Origin: UBA11540 sp045536425
Lineage (GTDB): Bacteria; Bacillota; Clostridia; Oscillospirales; Ruminococcaceae
Assembly: GCA_045536425.1 (NCBI GenBank)
Contig: JAZSNN010000028.1
Span: 1 to 22,271 of the forward strand
Reading direction: 5' to 3'
Length of the DNA: 22,271 bases
In this document: in pieces, positions 1 to 7,277 of the stretch
How positions within the stretch are numbered: position 1 is the first letter of the stretch
How the letters are laid out: the number at the start of each line of letters is the position of its first letter
Made by a program: the position numbers and the translations under genes
Notes under the pieces: generated by a model
What the model was told of the DNA's origin: nothing
Databases searched by the model: none
The model's input: the letters and a program-made list of their open reading frames with translations, nothing else

Positions 1-112
1 ATTATTTCCAGCTTGTAAACCTTGAAATCGTGGGATCCCTTTTACCATTTGTGTTGATATAAGCCTCTCCGTCAAACTCCTCGTCGATTTGACGGGACTA
101 AAGCATAAGAAA
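1..112. other. Left-edge intergenic stretch, no gene supported
   Basis: I see no complete gene here. On the minus strand a short open frame runs from about 97 to a TAA at 2-4 and reads like a protein C-terminus, but a TAG lies just upstream in frame and there is no credible start. It could be a remnant of a neighbouring gene or repeat. Positions 69-76 (CCGTCAAA) and 88-95 (TTTGACGG) form an 8-bp inverted repeat with an 11-base spacer. Confidence 0.3.
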
Positions 113-142
113 AGGAGCAAGGTGTATTTCAACCTTGCTCCT
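113..142 (-). terminator. Rho-independent terminator of the XRE/zinc-ribbon gene
   Basis: A perfect 11-bp stem (AGGAGCAAGGT at 113-123 with ACCTTGCTCCT at 132-142) encloses an 8-base loop. Read on the minus strand, it lies about 30 bases after the stop of the regulator gene and is followed by TTTCTTAT, a moderate T tract. The opposite direction has no T tract. Confidence 0.75.
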
Positions 143-174
143 ATCGGTCAGTATTTAGTTCAACAAATTGGGAT

Positions 175-783
175 TTACTTCTTTATTACTTTCTTGCACC
201 AAGTGCGTTTATTGCATTTAGGACATTTTAAGTGACGGGTAAACCCTCTGTGCATTGCCATCATCGCTTCTTTATAGGTAGGAACAATTTCATAGCCGCA
301 ATTTTGGCATTTATAAGCACCTACACTGACTTCAAGCTTTAATGCATAGAAGCACGGTATCAAAAACACAACGCACGCCCCGAGAACAGTAATAAGCTGC
401 CATACTCCTTCAGGTATGAAAAATCTGGCAATAAAGATAGCTGCAAGCAAAGCCGTCATGCTTACAATCATAATTACCCACATGGATGTCCAAATTGTTT
501 TATTTTTCTTCTCTAATTCTTTCGCCATATCAAGCAAAAGTTGTTCGTTTTTCTGATTGTTATTTTCCATATCAATTTTCTCCCCACTTAATAATTCATT
601 TACACTGACGCAAAGAATATCGCAGAGTTTAAGCATTATCGAAGTATCGGGCATCGCCACGCCACGTTCCCACTTGGATACTGCTTTATCGGTGATGCCC
701 AGTTTTTCTGCCAACTGCATTTGTGTTAAGTTTGCCTTTTTTCTGCACTCGGCAATAAATCTTCCGATTTTTATTTGGTTCAT
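175..783 (-). CDS. XRE-family regulator with two membrane segments and C-terminal zinc ribbon
   Basis: 202-aa predicted transcription factor. Residues about 1-60 form a Cro/CI helix-turn-helix (LTQMQLAEKLGITDKAVSKW). A charged linker follows, then two hydrophobic segments near residues 101-120 and 127-147. A C-terminal zinc ribbon has paired cysteines, CQNC and CPKC. The domain order suggests a membrane-tethered regulator whose ribbon and membrane part sense something, but the signal is unknown. The start at 783 is chosen because GAAAGGAG lies 7 bases upstream. The open frame extends to 867, but the extra 28 residues are unlike the family. It is a single-gene unit with an extended -10 at 917-922 and a terminator at 113-142. 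Fold and DNA binding are confident; target genes are not visible. Confidence 0.88.
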   Translation of the reverse strand: MNQIKIGRFIAECRKKANLTQMQLAEKLGITDKAVSKWERGVAMPDTSIMLKLCDILCVSVNELLSGEKIDMENNNQKNEQLLLDMAKELEKKNKTIWTSMWVIMIVSMTALLAAIFIARFFIPEGVWQLITVLGACVVFLIPCFYALKLEVSVGAYKCQNCGYEIVPTYKEAMMAMHRGFTRHLKCPKCNKRTWCKKVIKK

Positions 784-836
784 AGGCTGCCTCCTTTCGC
801 ATTCAGTATAGACAATTAGGGGGAGAAAACACACCC

Positions 837-871
837 ACCATTGGTTTAGTGAGGAGAAGTAAACCATTGGT
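837..871. repeat. Imperfect inverted repeat in the XRE leader, possible operator
   Basis: 12-base arms at 837-848 and 860-871 (ACCATTGGTTTA and TAAACCATTGGT) are inverted with one central mismatch and an 11-base spacer. They lie between the -10 at 917-922 and the start codon at 783. They could be an autoregulatory operator or an RNA hairpin in the leader. A second small palindrome, TTTGAC-C-GTCAAA, lies at 881-893. Confidence 0.4.
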
Positions 872-916
872 AGAGTAAGATTTGACCGTCAAATTCAAGT
901 TTTTCGAACTGATACC

Positions 917-925
917 ATTATATCA
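917..925 (-). promoter_or_regulatory. Extended -10 promoter of the XRE/zinc-ribbon gene
   Basis: On the minus strand there is TGA followed by a perfect TATAAT (917-922). No good -35 is present: the upstream bases belong to the rpsI terminator. The extended -10 may compensate. The predicted leader is about 125 bases. Readthrough from rpsI is the alternative source of transcription. Confidence 0.5.
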
Positions 926-935
926 TAGAAATGTG

Positions 936-966
936 AAAAAACAGCACCCGAAAAATCGGGTGCTGT
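936..966 (-). terminator. Terminator of the rplM-rpsI operon
   Basis: A perfect 11-bp stem (ACAGCACCCGA at 941-951 with TCGGGTGCTGT at 956-966) with an AAAA loop lies 29 bases after the rpsI stop codon. On the minus strand the stem runs into six T residues (936-941), the expected layout for intrinsic termination. Confidence 0.92.
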
Positions 967-995
967 AAATTTCGATAAATCCCATTCGGGAAAGA

Positions 996-1394
996 TTATC
1001 TCTTGGAGAACTGGGGTGCGCGACGTGCGCCTCTAAGACCGGGCTTCTTTCTTTCCTTCATACGAGGATCACGTGTGAGGAAGCCTGCCTTCTTGAGGAT
1101 CGGGCGAACTTCGTCGCCGGACTGGAGAAGTGCTCTGGAAAGGCCGTGACGGATTGCGCCTGCCTGTCCGGATACACCGCCGCCTGCTACTGTACAAACA
1201 ACGTCGAACTTGCCGAGTGTATCGGTAAGAGCGAGAGGCTGTCTAACGATGAACTTGAGTGTATCGAGTCCGAAATAATCGTCGATGTCTCTTCCGTTGA
1301 TTGTTACTTTACCTGTGCCGGCATATACTCTAACTCTTGCTACAGAGTGCTTTCTTCTACCGGTACCATAGAAATAAGGTTTAGAATCGTACAT
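996..1394 (-). CDS. rpsI: 30S ribosomal protein S9
   Basis: 132-aa S9 (uS9) of the small ribosomal subunit. Its C-terminal tail reaches toward the decoding site and contacts P-site tRNA. The family signature is clear: YGTGRRKHSVARVR near the N-terminus, a central GGGVSGQAGAIRHGLSRAL block, and the basic end RRAPQFSKR. Length is normal. The start has GGGAGG 8-9 bases upstream. It lies 18 bases after rplM, the conserved L13-S9 operon order in bacteria, and ends at the strong terminator at 936-966. Regulation is probably shared with rplM through the single promoter at 1886-1914. Confidence 0.98.
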   Translation of the reverse strand: MYDSKPYFYGTGRRKHSVARVRVYAGTGKVTINGRDIDDYFGLDTLKFIVRQPLALTDTLGKFDVVCTVAGGGVSGQAGAIRHGLSRALLQSGDEVRPILKKAGFLTRDPRMKERKKPGLRGARRAPQFSKR

Positions 1395-1412
1395 CAGATG
1401 TGCCTCCCTTCA

Positions 1413-1844
1413 TTAAAATTCCCAAGCTTCGGGAGCCTGTGCTTCCTGCTTGTGCTGTGCGCCTTTGTACACTCTGAGTCTTGTAAGAGCCTTGCGGCCG
1501 ATTACTGTATCGGGAACCATTCCCTTTACTGCGAGTGTCATTGCAAACTCAGGCTTCTCAGCCATAAGGGTTGCATACTTAACTTCTTTAAGACCGGAAA
1601 CCCATCCGGAGTGATGACGGTAATACTTCTGCTCGAGCTTCTTTCCTGTGAGAACAGCCTTCTCTGCATTGATGATAACTACGAAATCACCGCAGTCAGC
1701 ATGGGGTGCAAATGTGGGCTTATGTTTACCACGAAGGATAGTTGCTGCAACTGTTGCTACACGGCCCATGGGCTTTCCTGCAGCATCAAGTATATACCAC
1801 TTACGATTTTTCAAATCTTCTGCTTTGGGCATATAAGTTGACAT
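1413..1844 (-). CDS. rplM: 50S ribosomal protein L13
   Basis: 143-aa L13 (uL13), an early-assembling protein of the large subunit. Recognisable blocks are WYILDAAGKPMGRVAT near residues 16-31, RGKHKPTFAPHADCGDFVVIINAEKAVLTGKK (about 38-69), and a C-terminal half with HHSGWVSG and MVPDTVIGRKALTRLRVYKG. The AGGAGGAC site at 1851-1858 supports the start at 1844. It is first in the operon with rpsI, driven by a consensus sigma-A promoter, and its leader is about 35 bases. Confidence 0.98.
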   Translation of the reverse strand: MSTYMPKAEDLKNRKWYILDAAGKPMGRVATVAATILRGKHKPTFAPHADCGDFVVIINAEKAVLTGKKLEQKYYRHHSGWVSGLKEVKYATLMAEKPEFAMTLAVKGMVPDTVIGRKALTRLRVYKGAQHKQEAQAPEAWEF

Positions 1845-1885
1845 TTCTATGTCCTCCTCTTTCTTTTTCTTTAGTGACCTGTACT

Positions 1886-1914
1886 ATTATATATAACCCG
1901 TTTTGGTTTGTCAA
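1886..1914 (-). promoter_or_regulatory. Consensus sigma-A promoter of rplM-rpsI
   Basis: Minus strand: TTGACA (1909-1914), a 17-bp spacer, then TATAAT (1886-1891). Both hexamers match consensus perfectly, as expected for a ribosomal protein operon. Confidence 0.93.
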
Positions 1915-2019
1915 GAGCAAAAACCCCGATTTTTTAATTTACAGACGTATTTCTCTTCTTTTCTCTCGTTTTCTCGCATTTTTTCTCATTTTCTCATTTG
2001 TCATTTCATTTTTTAATTA

Positions 2020-2047
2020 TTGACATTGTGAGGGGTGGTGATATAAT
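2020..2047 (+). promoter_or_regulatory. Sigma-A promoter of the deacetylase-thrH-deacetylase operon
   Basis: TTGACA (2020-2025), a 16-bp spacer and TATAAT (2042-2047) with an extended TG. The ribosome site GGAGG is at 2076-2080, so the leader is about 35 bases. The stretch between this promoter and the rplM promoter (1915-2019) is pyrimidine-rich and holds nothing else I can recognise. Confidence 0.9.
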
Positions 2048-2086
2048 GTATTTAATAGTATTTTTTTACCTTTTTGGAGGAATTTT

Positions 2087-2893
2087 ATGGTAAAATTCAA
2101 CCGATACAAAAACGGTACTATTCGCGCTTTGACTATGAGCTACGACGATGGAAAAGCGCAGGACATAAGACTTGTTAAAATTTTCAACAAGTACGGTATA
2201 AAGGCGACCTTCCACATCAATGGAAACAAGCTTCAGCATATGACCGATGAGGAGCTCAGAGAACGCGGTAAGATTTACGAGGGACACGAAGTTAGTTGTC
2301 ACGCATTCCATCACCCGCATCTTTCTCCAATGCCCGCTCAGATTTGTGCAAAAGAACTGCTCGACGACAGAGTAATACTTGAAAAGATGTGCGGATATCC
2401 TGTGCGTGGTATGTCGTACCCCTACGGTATATATAACGACGGCGTTATAGCCGCTGCAAAGACGGCAGGTATGGAATACAGCCGCACGTGCACTAACACA
2501 AAGACTTTTGCTATTCCTAATGATTTTATGGTTTGGAATCCCACCTGTCATCACAACGACAACCTTGAAGAGCTTTTGCACAAGTTCAATGGTTCGTGGC
2601 TGATGATGCCCATTTTCTACATCTTCGGTCATTCCTTTGAGTTTGACCACGACAACAACTGGGAAATGATAGAGCGTTTCTGTGAAAAAGCTTCGGGAAA
2701 TCCTATGACCTGGTATGCTACTAACATTGAAATTGTAGATTATGTAAATGCTATAAAGCAGTTGAGATTCACCTGCAACGGTCGCATTGCGCACAACCCC
2801 ACCGCGACTGACGTTTGGGTTGAGGTTGGCGGTGAGGCTGTCAAAATCGGCTCCGGTGAAACCGTAGACCTTGGCGAAGAAGCTACTAAGTAA
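2087..2893 (+). CDS. Polysaccharide deacetylase (NodB-fold) family protein, copy 1
   Basis: 268-aa carbohydrate-esterase-4-like protein. Motif 1 is SYDDG (18-22), with D20/D21 as candidate base and metal ligand. Motif 2 is H72-x3-H76, two metal-ligand histidines. Motif 3 is RGMSYPYG (107-114), and GHSFEF with H182 matches the catalytic-histidine motif. All core residues are present, so it should be a metal-dependent N- or O-deacetylase. There is no signal peptide or membrane segment, so it appears cytoplasmic, unlike most peptidoglycan or chitin deacetylases. A tail after residue 230 (TDVWVEV...ETVDLG) looks beta-rich and is shared with copy 2. GGAGG sits 6 bases upstream. The substrate is unknown; a small intracellular acetylated sugar is possible. 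It starts the operon with thrH and copy 2. Confidence 0.88.
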   Translation: MVKFNRYKNGTIRALTMSYDDGKAQDIRLVKIFNKYGIKATFHINGNKLQHMTDEELRERGKIYEGHEVSCHAFHHPHLSPMPAQICAKELLDDRVILEKMCGYPVRGMSYPYGIYNDGVIAAAKTAGMEYSRTCTNTKTFAIPNDFMVWNPTCHHNDNLEELLHKFNGSWLMMPIFYIFGHSFEFDHDNNWEMIERFCEKASGNPMTWYATNIEIVDYVNAIKQLRFTCNGRIAHNPTATDVWVEVGGEAVKIGSGETVDLGEEATK

Positions 2894-2905
2894 GGAGTTT
2901 TTAAT

Positions 2906-3514
2906 ATGAGTACACTTAACATCGTATGTCTTGACCTTGAGGGCGTTTTGGTGCCTGAGATTTGGATTGCATTTGCTGAGGCAAGTGGTATCCCCGAGCT
3001 AAAGCGCACCACCCGTGACGAGCCCGACTACAACAAGCTGATGGCGTACCGTCTTGCTATTTTAAAGGAGCACGGCTTGGGACTCAAGGAAATTCAGGAA
3101 ACTATCGCAAAAATCGACCCGATGCCCGGCGCGAAGGAGTTTTTAGACGAGCTTCGTTCACTGACACAGGTCATTATCATCAGTGACACATTTAACCAAT
3201 TTGCCACACCCTTGATGAAAAAGCTCGGATGGCCGACTATCTTCTGCAACACTCTCGAGGTGGCTGAGGACGGCGAGATTACAGGCTTTAGAATGAGATG
3301 CGAGAAATCCAAGCTTTCTACCGTAAAGGCTCTGCAGTCTGTGGGCTTTGAAACTATCGCCGCAGGCGACAGCTACAACGACCTTGGTATGATTGAGGCG
3401 AGCAAGGCAGGTTTCCTCTTCCGCTCGACCGAAAAGATAAAACTGGATTACCCCAATCTCCCCGCATACGAGGACTACAACGACCTTCTTGAAGCTATCA
3501 AAAAGGCTCTGTAA
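2906..3514 (+). CDS. thrH: ThrH: phosphoserine phosphatase / homoserine phosphotransferase
   Basis: 202-aa HAD-superfamily enzyme, matching ThrH closely in length and sequence. In Pseudomonas ThrH dephosphorylates phosphoserine and can move the phosphate to homoserine, linking serine and threonine synthesis. Motif I is CLDLEGVLVPEIW with nucleophile D10; motif II is SDT (93-95); a lysine near 134-136 serves as motif III; motif IV is GDSYND (154-159). AAGGAG lies 8-9 bases before the ATG. It is 12 bases after the first deacetylase and 23 before the second, so the three genes are co-transcribed. A threonine role is known for the family. Here the unusual neighbours leave open a different phosphorylated substrate. 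Confidence 0.9.
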   Translation: MSTLNIVCLDLEGVLVPEIWIAFAEASGIPELKRTTRDEPDYNKLMAYRLAILKEHGLGLKEIQETIAKIDPMPGAKEFLDELRSLTQVIIISDTFNQFATPLMKKLGWPTIFCNTLEVAEDGEITGFRMRCEKSKLSTVKALQSVGFETIAAGDSYNDLGMIEASKAGFLFRSTEKIKLDYPNLPAYEDYNDLLEAIKKAL

Positions 3515-3537
3515 TTTGACATTTTGGAGGTATAGTT

Positions 3538-4353
3538 ATGATAAGATTTAACCGATTCAAAGACGGCGTGAAACGTTGCATCACCATGAGTTATGACGAC
3601 GGTATGGTGTACGATTTTCAGCTCATCGAAATCTTCAACAAATACGGTATCAAGGGCACTTTTCATCTCAACGGACACAGATATCTTGAAATGAGCGACC
3701 AAGAGCTCAAAGAGGTTGCCGAAAAATACAAGGGTCACGAGGTCAGCTGTCACACGATCGGACATCCTCATCTCGAAAGAAATCCGATACAGCTTTGCAC
3801 AAAGGACATCGTCGATGACAAGATAATTCTCGAGAAGATGTGCGGATATATCGTGCGCGGAATGTCCTATCCCTATGGTTCCTACGACGACACCGTTATC
3901 AGCGCTATGAAGGCAGGCGGTATGGAATATAGCCGTACGGTTCGTTCCACAAACGGATTTAGTCTCCCCAGTGATTGGCTGGCTTGGCATCCTACCTGTC
4001 ATCACAAGGCCGACCTCCACGGTCTTTGGGATACTATGGAAGCAAGACTCCAGTGGCTTGATATGCCTGTTATGTACATCTGGGGTCATTCCTTTGAGTT
4101 TAACAATGACAAAAACTGGGATAAGATGGAGAAGTTCTGTGACAAGGTTGCAGGTCACCCTGACGTTTGGTTTGCAACAAACGTTGAGATCATGGACTAC
4201 GTTAATGCAACGAAGCAACTTAAATTCAGCTGGGACAGAAGACTTATCTACAATCCCAGCGCAACAGACGTCTGGATAGAAGTTGACAGTGAGGCTGTGA
4301 AGATTCCTGCGGGTGAAACCGTAGACCTTGGCTATACTCCTTCAGTCAAATAG
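3538..4353 (+). CDS. Polysaccharide deacetylase (NodB-fold) family protein, copy 2
   Basis: 271-aa paralogue of the protein at 2087-2893, similar over its full length. SYDDG (18-22), H72-x3-H76 (HTIGH), RGMSYPYG (107-114) and GHSFEF with H184 are all kept, so both copies should be active. No signal peptide is seen. The shared C-terminal tail reads ATDVWIEV...ETVDLG. Short stretches are identical at the DNA level, including 21 bases at 4312-4332 that match 2855-2875, which suggests duplication with some sequence exchange. GGAGG lies 7 bases upstream. It is last in the operon; the bidirectional terminator follows. The two copies may differ in substrate or form a heteromer, but this is inference. 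Confidence 0.88.
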   Translation: MIRFNRFKDGVKRCITMSYDDGMVYDFQLIEIFNKYGIKGTFHLNGHRYLEMSDQELKEVAEKYKGHEVSCHTIGHPHLERNPIQLCTKDIVDDKIILEKMCGYIVRGMSYPYGSYDDTVISAMKAGGMEYSRTVRSTNGFSLPSDWLAWHPTCHHKADLHGLWDTMEARLQWLDMPVMYIWGHSFEFNNDKNWDKMEKFCDKVAGHPDVWFATNVEIMDYVNATKQLKFSWDRRLIYNPSATDVWIEVDSEAVKIPAGETVDLGYTPSVK

Positions 4354-4405
4354 CTTTTCAAGAAAATATCCTTTCGCTGCACCAAAATGCTCTGTGAGCA
4401 AAAAT

Positions 4406-4440
4406 AACGCCGTCACGAAATTCGTGACGGCGTTGGTTTT
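4406..4440. terminator. Bidirectional terminator between deacetylase operon and nadBC
   Basis: Near-perfect palindrome: AACGCCGTCACG (4406-4417) pairs with CGTGACGGCGTT (4423-4434) around AAATT. A T-rich run follows on the plus strand (GGTTTTTTATTTTT), and ATTTTTG follows on the minus strand. It lies between convergent genes ending at 4353 and 4447, so it can serve both. Confidence 0.92.
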
Positions 4441-4446
4441 TTATTT

Positions 4447-5286
4447 TTACAGGTCTATTCTCATTGAAATATCAAACGCGTGGACTGAATGTGTGAGAGC
4501 TCCGAGCGAGATGATGTCCACACCGGTTTTTGCAACCTCGGCGATATTGTCTAGGGTGATGTTGCCCGAGGCCTCGAGCTTTGCTCTGCCTGCGTTGATT
4601 TTGACCGCCTCTGCCATTGTGGGACAGTCCATATTGTCGAGCATTATAACATCTGCGCCTACTGCGAGAGCCTCTCTCAAATCGTCGAGCGAGCGTGTTT
4701 CAACCTCGATTTTGAGCATATGTCCCGCCTTTTTACGAAGGGCGTTTACCGCGTTTGTTATGCTGCCGTAGGCGTCGATGTGGTTATCCTTTAGCATTGC
4801 GGCATCGGAAAGGTTGTATCTATGATTTTTGCCTCCGCCGCAGGTTACGGCATACTTCTGCAGTGCGCGAAGTCCGGGAAGGGTTTTTCTGGTATCCACA
4901 ACCGAAGCATTTGTGCCTTTTACAAGCTCAACGCATTTATTCGTAGCAGTTGCGATTCCCGACATATGCTGAATGAGGTTTAGAGCTGTACGTTCACCCT
5001 TCAAAAGTGCGCGGGTGTTACCGCTCATTCGGCAGATGATATCGCCTTTGTTCAGTTTATCTCCGTCATTTTTCAGTATTTCAAAGGTGATGGAATCATC
5101 GAGCATCTTGAAAACGGTCAAAGCAACGTCAAGTCCGCAGAGCACTCCGTCGCTCTTTGCGACAAAGCGGGCGGTTGTGGTTGCGTTTTCGTCTATAAGA
5201 TAGTCGGTTGTAACGTCGATATAGTTTATATCTTCCTTGAGGGCGGATTTGATTACGTCCTCGACGTAGAATTTATTGAGTGTCAT
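4447..5286 (-). CDS. nadC: Nicotinate-nucleotide pyrophosphorylase (carboxylating)
   Basis: 279-aa quinolinate phosphoribosyltransferase. It converts quinolinate and PRPP to nicotinate mononucleotide, CO2 and pyrophosphate in de novo NAD synthesis. Visible family blocks are GERTALN (98-104), the basic DTRKTLPGLR loop (131-140), K144, GGGKNHRYNLSDA (150-162), MLKDNH (164-169), IEVET with E194/E196, and the acidic IMLDNM (214-219). Length is normal. The start at 5286 has GAGGTGAT 7 bases upstream. The ATG overlaps the nadB stop by 4 bases, indicating translational coupling. nadC is the last gene before the terminator at 4406-4434. Confidence 0.97.
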   Translation of the reverse strand: MTLNKFYVEDVIKSALKEDINYIDVTTDYLIDENATTTARFVAKSDGVLCGLDVALTVFKMLDDSITFEILKNDGDKLNKGDIICRMSGNTRALLKGERTALNLIQHMSGIATATNKCVELVKGTNASVVDTRKTLPGLRALQKYAVTCGGGKNHRYNLSDAAMLKDNHIDAYGSITNAVNALRKKAGHMLKIEVETRSLDDLREALAVGADVIMLDNMDCPTMAEAVKINAGRAKLEASGNITLDNIAEVAKTGVDIISLGALTHSVHAFDISMRIDL

Positions 5287-6764
5287 CTGTCAATCACCTC
5301 TGAGAGAATTAGTGTCGCTATTGTCGCGAGGTTTAGCGCCTCGCAGTATGCAAAGTCAACCTTGAAATCTGAAGTTCTGATGAAGTTTCTTATCTCACAA
5401 GCGCGTTTATAGCCCTCGATTGCCGCTTCCTTGTTGGGAACGACAAAGCTACACTTCTGCATTATTGCACGAAGCTCGGTGCGCATACCCTTGACAAGCG
5501 GGGTTGTACCTGTGGGGAGTCTGAACGGCTGAAGTGTGTCATCGGGGGAAGGCACGGTGTCCTTCTTCATATTTATATCCTCGGCACAACGAGCGGAGAA
5601 GACAAGCGCTTCCAAAAGCGAGTTGCTTGCAAGGCGGTTTTTGCCGTGAACGCCCGTGTGGGAGCATTCGCCGACGGCATACATATTGCCGATGGAGCTC
5701 TCGGAATTTAGCGAAACGTCGATACCGCCCATCAAATAGTGCTGACAGGGGAAGATTGGAATCGGCTCCTTTGTCATATCGATTCCCTCTTTGAGAAGGT
5801 TTTGGTATATCATCGGGAATCTCTTTTTCAAAAACTCGGGGTCCTCGTGGGATATATCAAGGTAGAAGCTTGTACTATTTGTACGCGCAGATTCCTTCAT
5901 TATAGACTGGCTGACGACGTCGCGGGGAGCAAGCTCAAGTCGCTCGTCGTAGTTGTGCATAAAGCGTTGCTTGTCACAGTTGAGAAGATATGCGCCCTCG
6001 CCTCTTACAGCCTCAGAGATGAGAAATCTCTCGCGGTGGTTCTGCGAAACAAAGGCGGTGGGATGAAACTGTACAAAGCTGATATTCTTTACAACTGCGC
6101 CCATTCTATGTGCAAGTGCAATTCCGTCGCCCGTTGCGATTGCGGAGTTTGTGGTGAAACCGTAGACTCTGCCAATACCGCCCGTTGCCATTACAAAGAA
6201 GCTCGAGCAGAAGTAGGTATGCTTTTCGCCCTCACCAAGCACGTCAGCGTAGAAGGTGTAGCCCTCTTTTTTGATGTCGCAGAGCATTGCGTTTTCCAAA
6301 ATAGTGACATTTTCAAGAGTCTTTACCTTTTCGAGCAGATGGCTCGTTATCTCCCTACCCGTGCTGTCGTCGTGATGAAGAATTCGCGCTCTGCAGTGTC
6401 CTCCCTCGAGGGTGCGGTGGTAGGTTTCGCCGCTTTCTGTGCGGTTGAACTCAACACCGAAGTCGATGATTTTTCTGATATGGTCGTGCGCTTCGCGCAC
6501 AAGAACATCAACAGCCTGCGGGTTATTCGCCTGCTGACCTGCTATCATAGTATCCTCAAAATGAAGCCGGAAGTCGTCGTTTATAAGGTCTGTGACCGCA
6601 GCAATTCCGCCCTGAGCCAAAAAGCTGTTGTTCAGGGTGAGGGATTTTTTCGAAAGTATCAGCACGCTCAGTGACGGGTCAAGGTTTATCGCAGTATACA
6701 GTCCTGCCGCGCCCGAGCCCGCAATGATGACGTCGTATTTTTTAATGTTATTGTCCATATTCAT
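5283..6764 (-). CDS. nadB: L-aspartate oxidase
   Basis: 493-aa flavoprotein that oxidises L-aspartate to iminoaspartate, the first step of de novo NAD synthesis. The N-terminal FAD Rossmann motif is GSGAAGL (16-22). Other family blocks are GGHCRARILHHDDSTGREI near 121-139, PRDVVSQSI, CQHYLMGGI, and the C-terminal YAVGECSHTGVHGKNRLASN. It is somewhat shorter than the E. coli enzyme, with a reduced helical C-terminal region. AAAGG lies only 3 bases before the first ATG and 9 before a second ATG at 6758, so the true start may be 6758. It has its own promoter overlapping the end of tadA. The quinolinate synthase gene nadA, often beside nadBC, is absent here. Confidence 0.96.
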   Translation of the reverse strand: MNMDNNIKKYDVIIAGSGAAGLYTAINLDPSLSVLILSKKSLTLNNSFLAQGGIAAVTDLINDDFRLHFEDTMIAGQQANNPQAVDVLVREAHDHIRKIIDFGVEFNRTESGETYHRTLEGGHCRARILHHDDSTGREITSHLLEKVKTLENVTILENAMLCDIKKEGYTFYADVLGEGEKHTYFCSSFFVMATGGIGRVYGFTTNSAIATGDGIALAHRMGAVVKNISFVQFHPTAFVSQNHRERFLISEAVRGEGAYLLNCDKQRFMHNYDERLELAPRDVVSQSIMKESARTNSTSFYLDISHEDPEFLKKRFPMIYQNLLKEGIDMTKEPIPIFPCQHYLMGGIDVSLNSESSIGNMYAVGECSHTGVHGKNRLASNSLLEALVFSARCAEDINMKKDTVPSPDDTLQPFRLPTGTTPLVKGMRTELRAIMQKCSFVVPNKEAAIEGYKRACEIRNFIRTSDFKVDFAYCEALNLATIATLILSEVIDR

Positions 6765-6788
6765 CGACCTTTGATTTTAATTTTATCT

Positions 6789-6816
6789 ATTGTATCACAA
6801 ATGAGGCTATTTTCAA
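6789..6816 (-). promoter_or_regulatory. Promoter of nadBC with embedded palindrome
   Basis: Minus strand: TTGAAA (6811-6816), a 16-bp spacer, TACAAT (6789-6794) preceded by TG. The -35 overlaps the tadA stop codon. A perfect 6-bp-arm palindrome, CTATTT-TC-AAATAG (6807-6820), covers the -35 and is well placed to be a repressor site, which would fit the usual NAD-responsive control of these genes. I do not recognise it as a known NiaR or NrtR site. Confidence 0.72.
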
Positions 6817-7277
6817 ATAGATTTTTTCTTTTTTTCGCGCAGTGAGGCAAAAAAACTTTTGAGAATCTGTGAGCACTCATCCTCGAGCACACCTACCGTG
6901 AGCTTTGGGCGGTGGTTGAAATCCGCGGCAAACAGATTCATAACCGAGCCGCAGGCTCCCGCTTTTTCGTCCTTTGAGCCAAAAATCACGCGGTCGATAC
7001 GGGAATTTATTATCGCACCCGCGCACATCGGGCAAGGCTCGAGGGTAACGTAGAGCTCACAGCCCGAAAGCCGCCATCCGCCAAGTGCTTTACACGCTTT
7101 CTCGATTGCTAGGAGCTCTGCGTGTGCAGTGGCTGAGCGGTCGGTTTCCCTGAGATTGTGAGCCGAGGCGATAACCTCGCCATCCTTCACTATAACAGCG
7201 CCTATCGGCACCTCACTTCTTTCGAGGGCGAGATTTGCCTCTTCAAGCGCCTTTTTCATAAAAATTTCATCATTCAT
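6813..7277 (-). CDS. tadA: tRNA-specific adenosine deaminase
   Basis: 154-aa zinc enzyme that deaminates the wobble adenosine A34 of tRNA-Arg(ACG) to inosine. The zinc and catalytic motifs are complete: HAE (52-54) with proton-shuttling E54, and PCPMC (81-85) with ligands C82 and C85. The C-terminal basic end is short. The ATG overlaps the stop of the upstream CPBP gene (ATGA) and has no clear Shine-Dalgarno sequence, so expression probably depends on translational coupling. An in-frame ATG at residue 7 is an alternative start but has no better site. Confidence 0.96.
   Translation of the reverse strand: MNDEIFMKKALEEANLALERSEVPIGAVIVKDGEVIASAHNLRETDRSATAHAELLAIEKACKALGGWRLSGCELYVTLEPCPMCAGAIINSRIDRVIFGSKDEKAGACGSVMNLFAADFNHRPKLTVGVLEDECSQILKSFFASLREKKKKSI

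Noticed and set aside
2..97. Minus-strand C-terminus-like fragment at the left edge
   Set aside because: It has no start and an in-frame stop lies just upstream. It is too short to claim as a pseudogene without a database match.
1146..1841. Long plus-strand open frame across rpsI and rplM
   Set aside because: It is antisense to two unmistakable ribosomal protein genes, Cys-rich and low-complexity, with no ribosome site.
2066..4218. Minus-strand open frames of 242 and 247 codons opposite the deacetylase genes
   Set aside because: They resemble each other only because the sense genes are paralogues. No ribosome site or known family is seen.
5739..6674. 311-codon plus-strand frame opposite nadB
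   Set aside because: nadB is clearly coding on the minus strand with all family motifs; this is a shadow frame.
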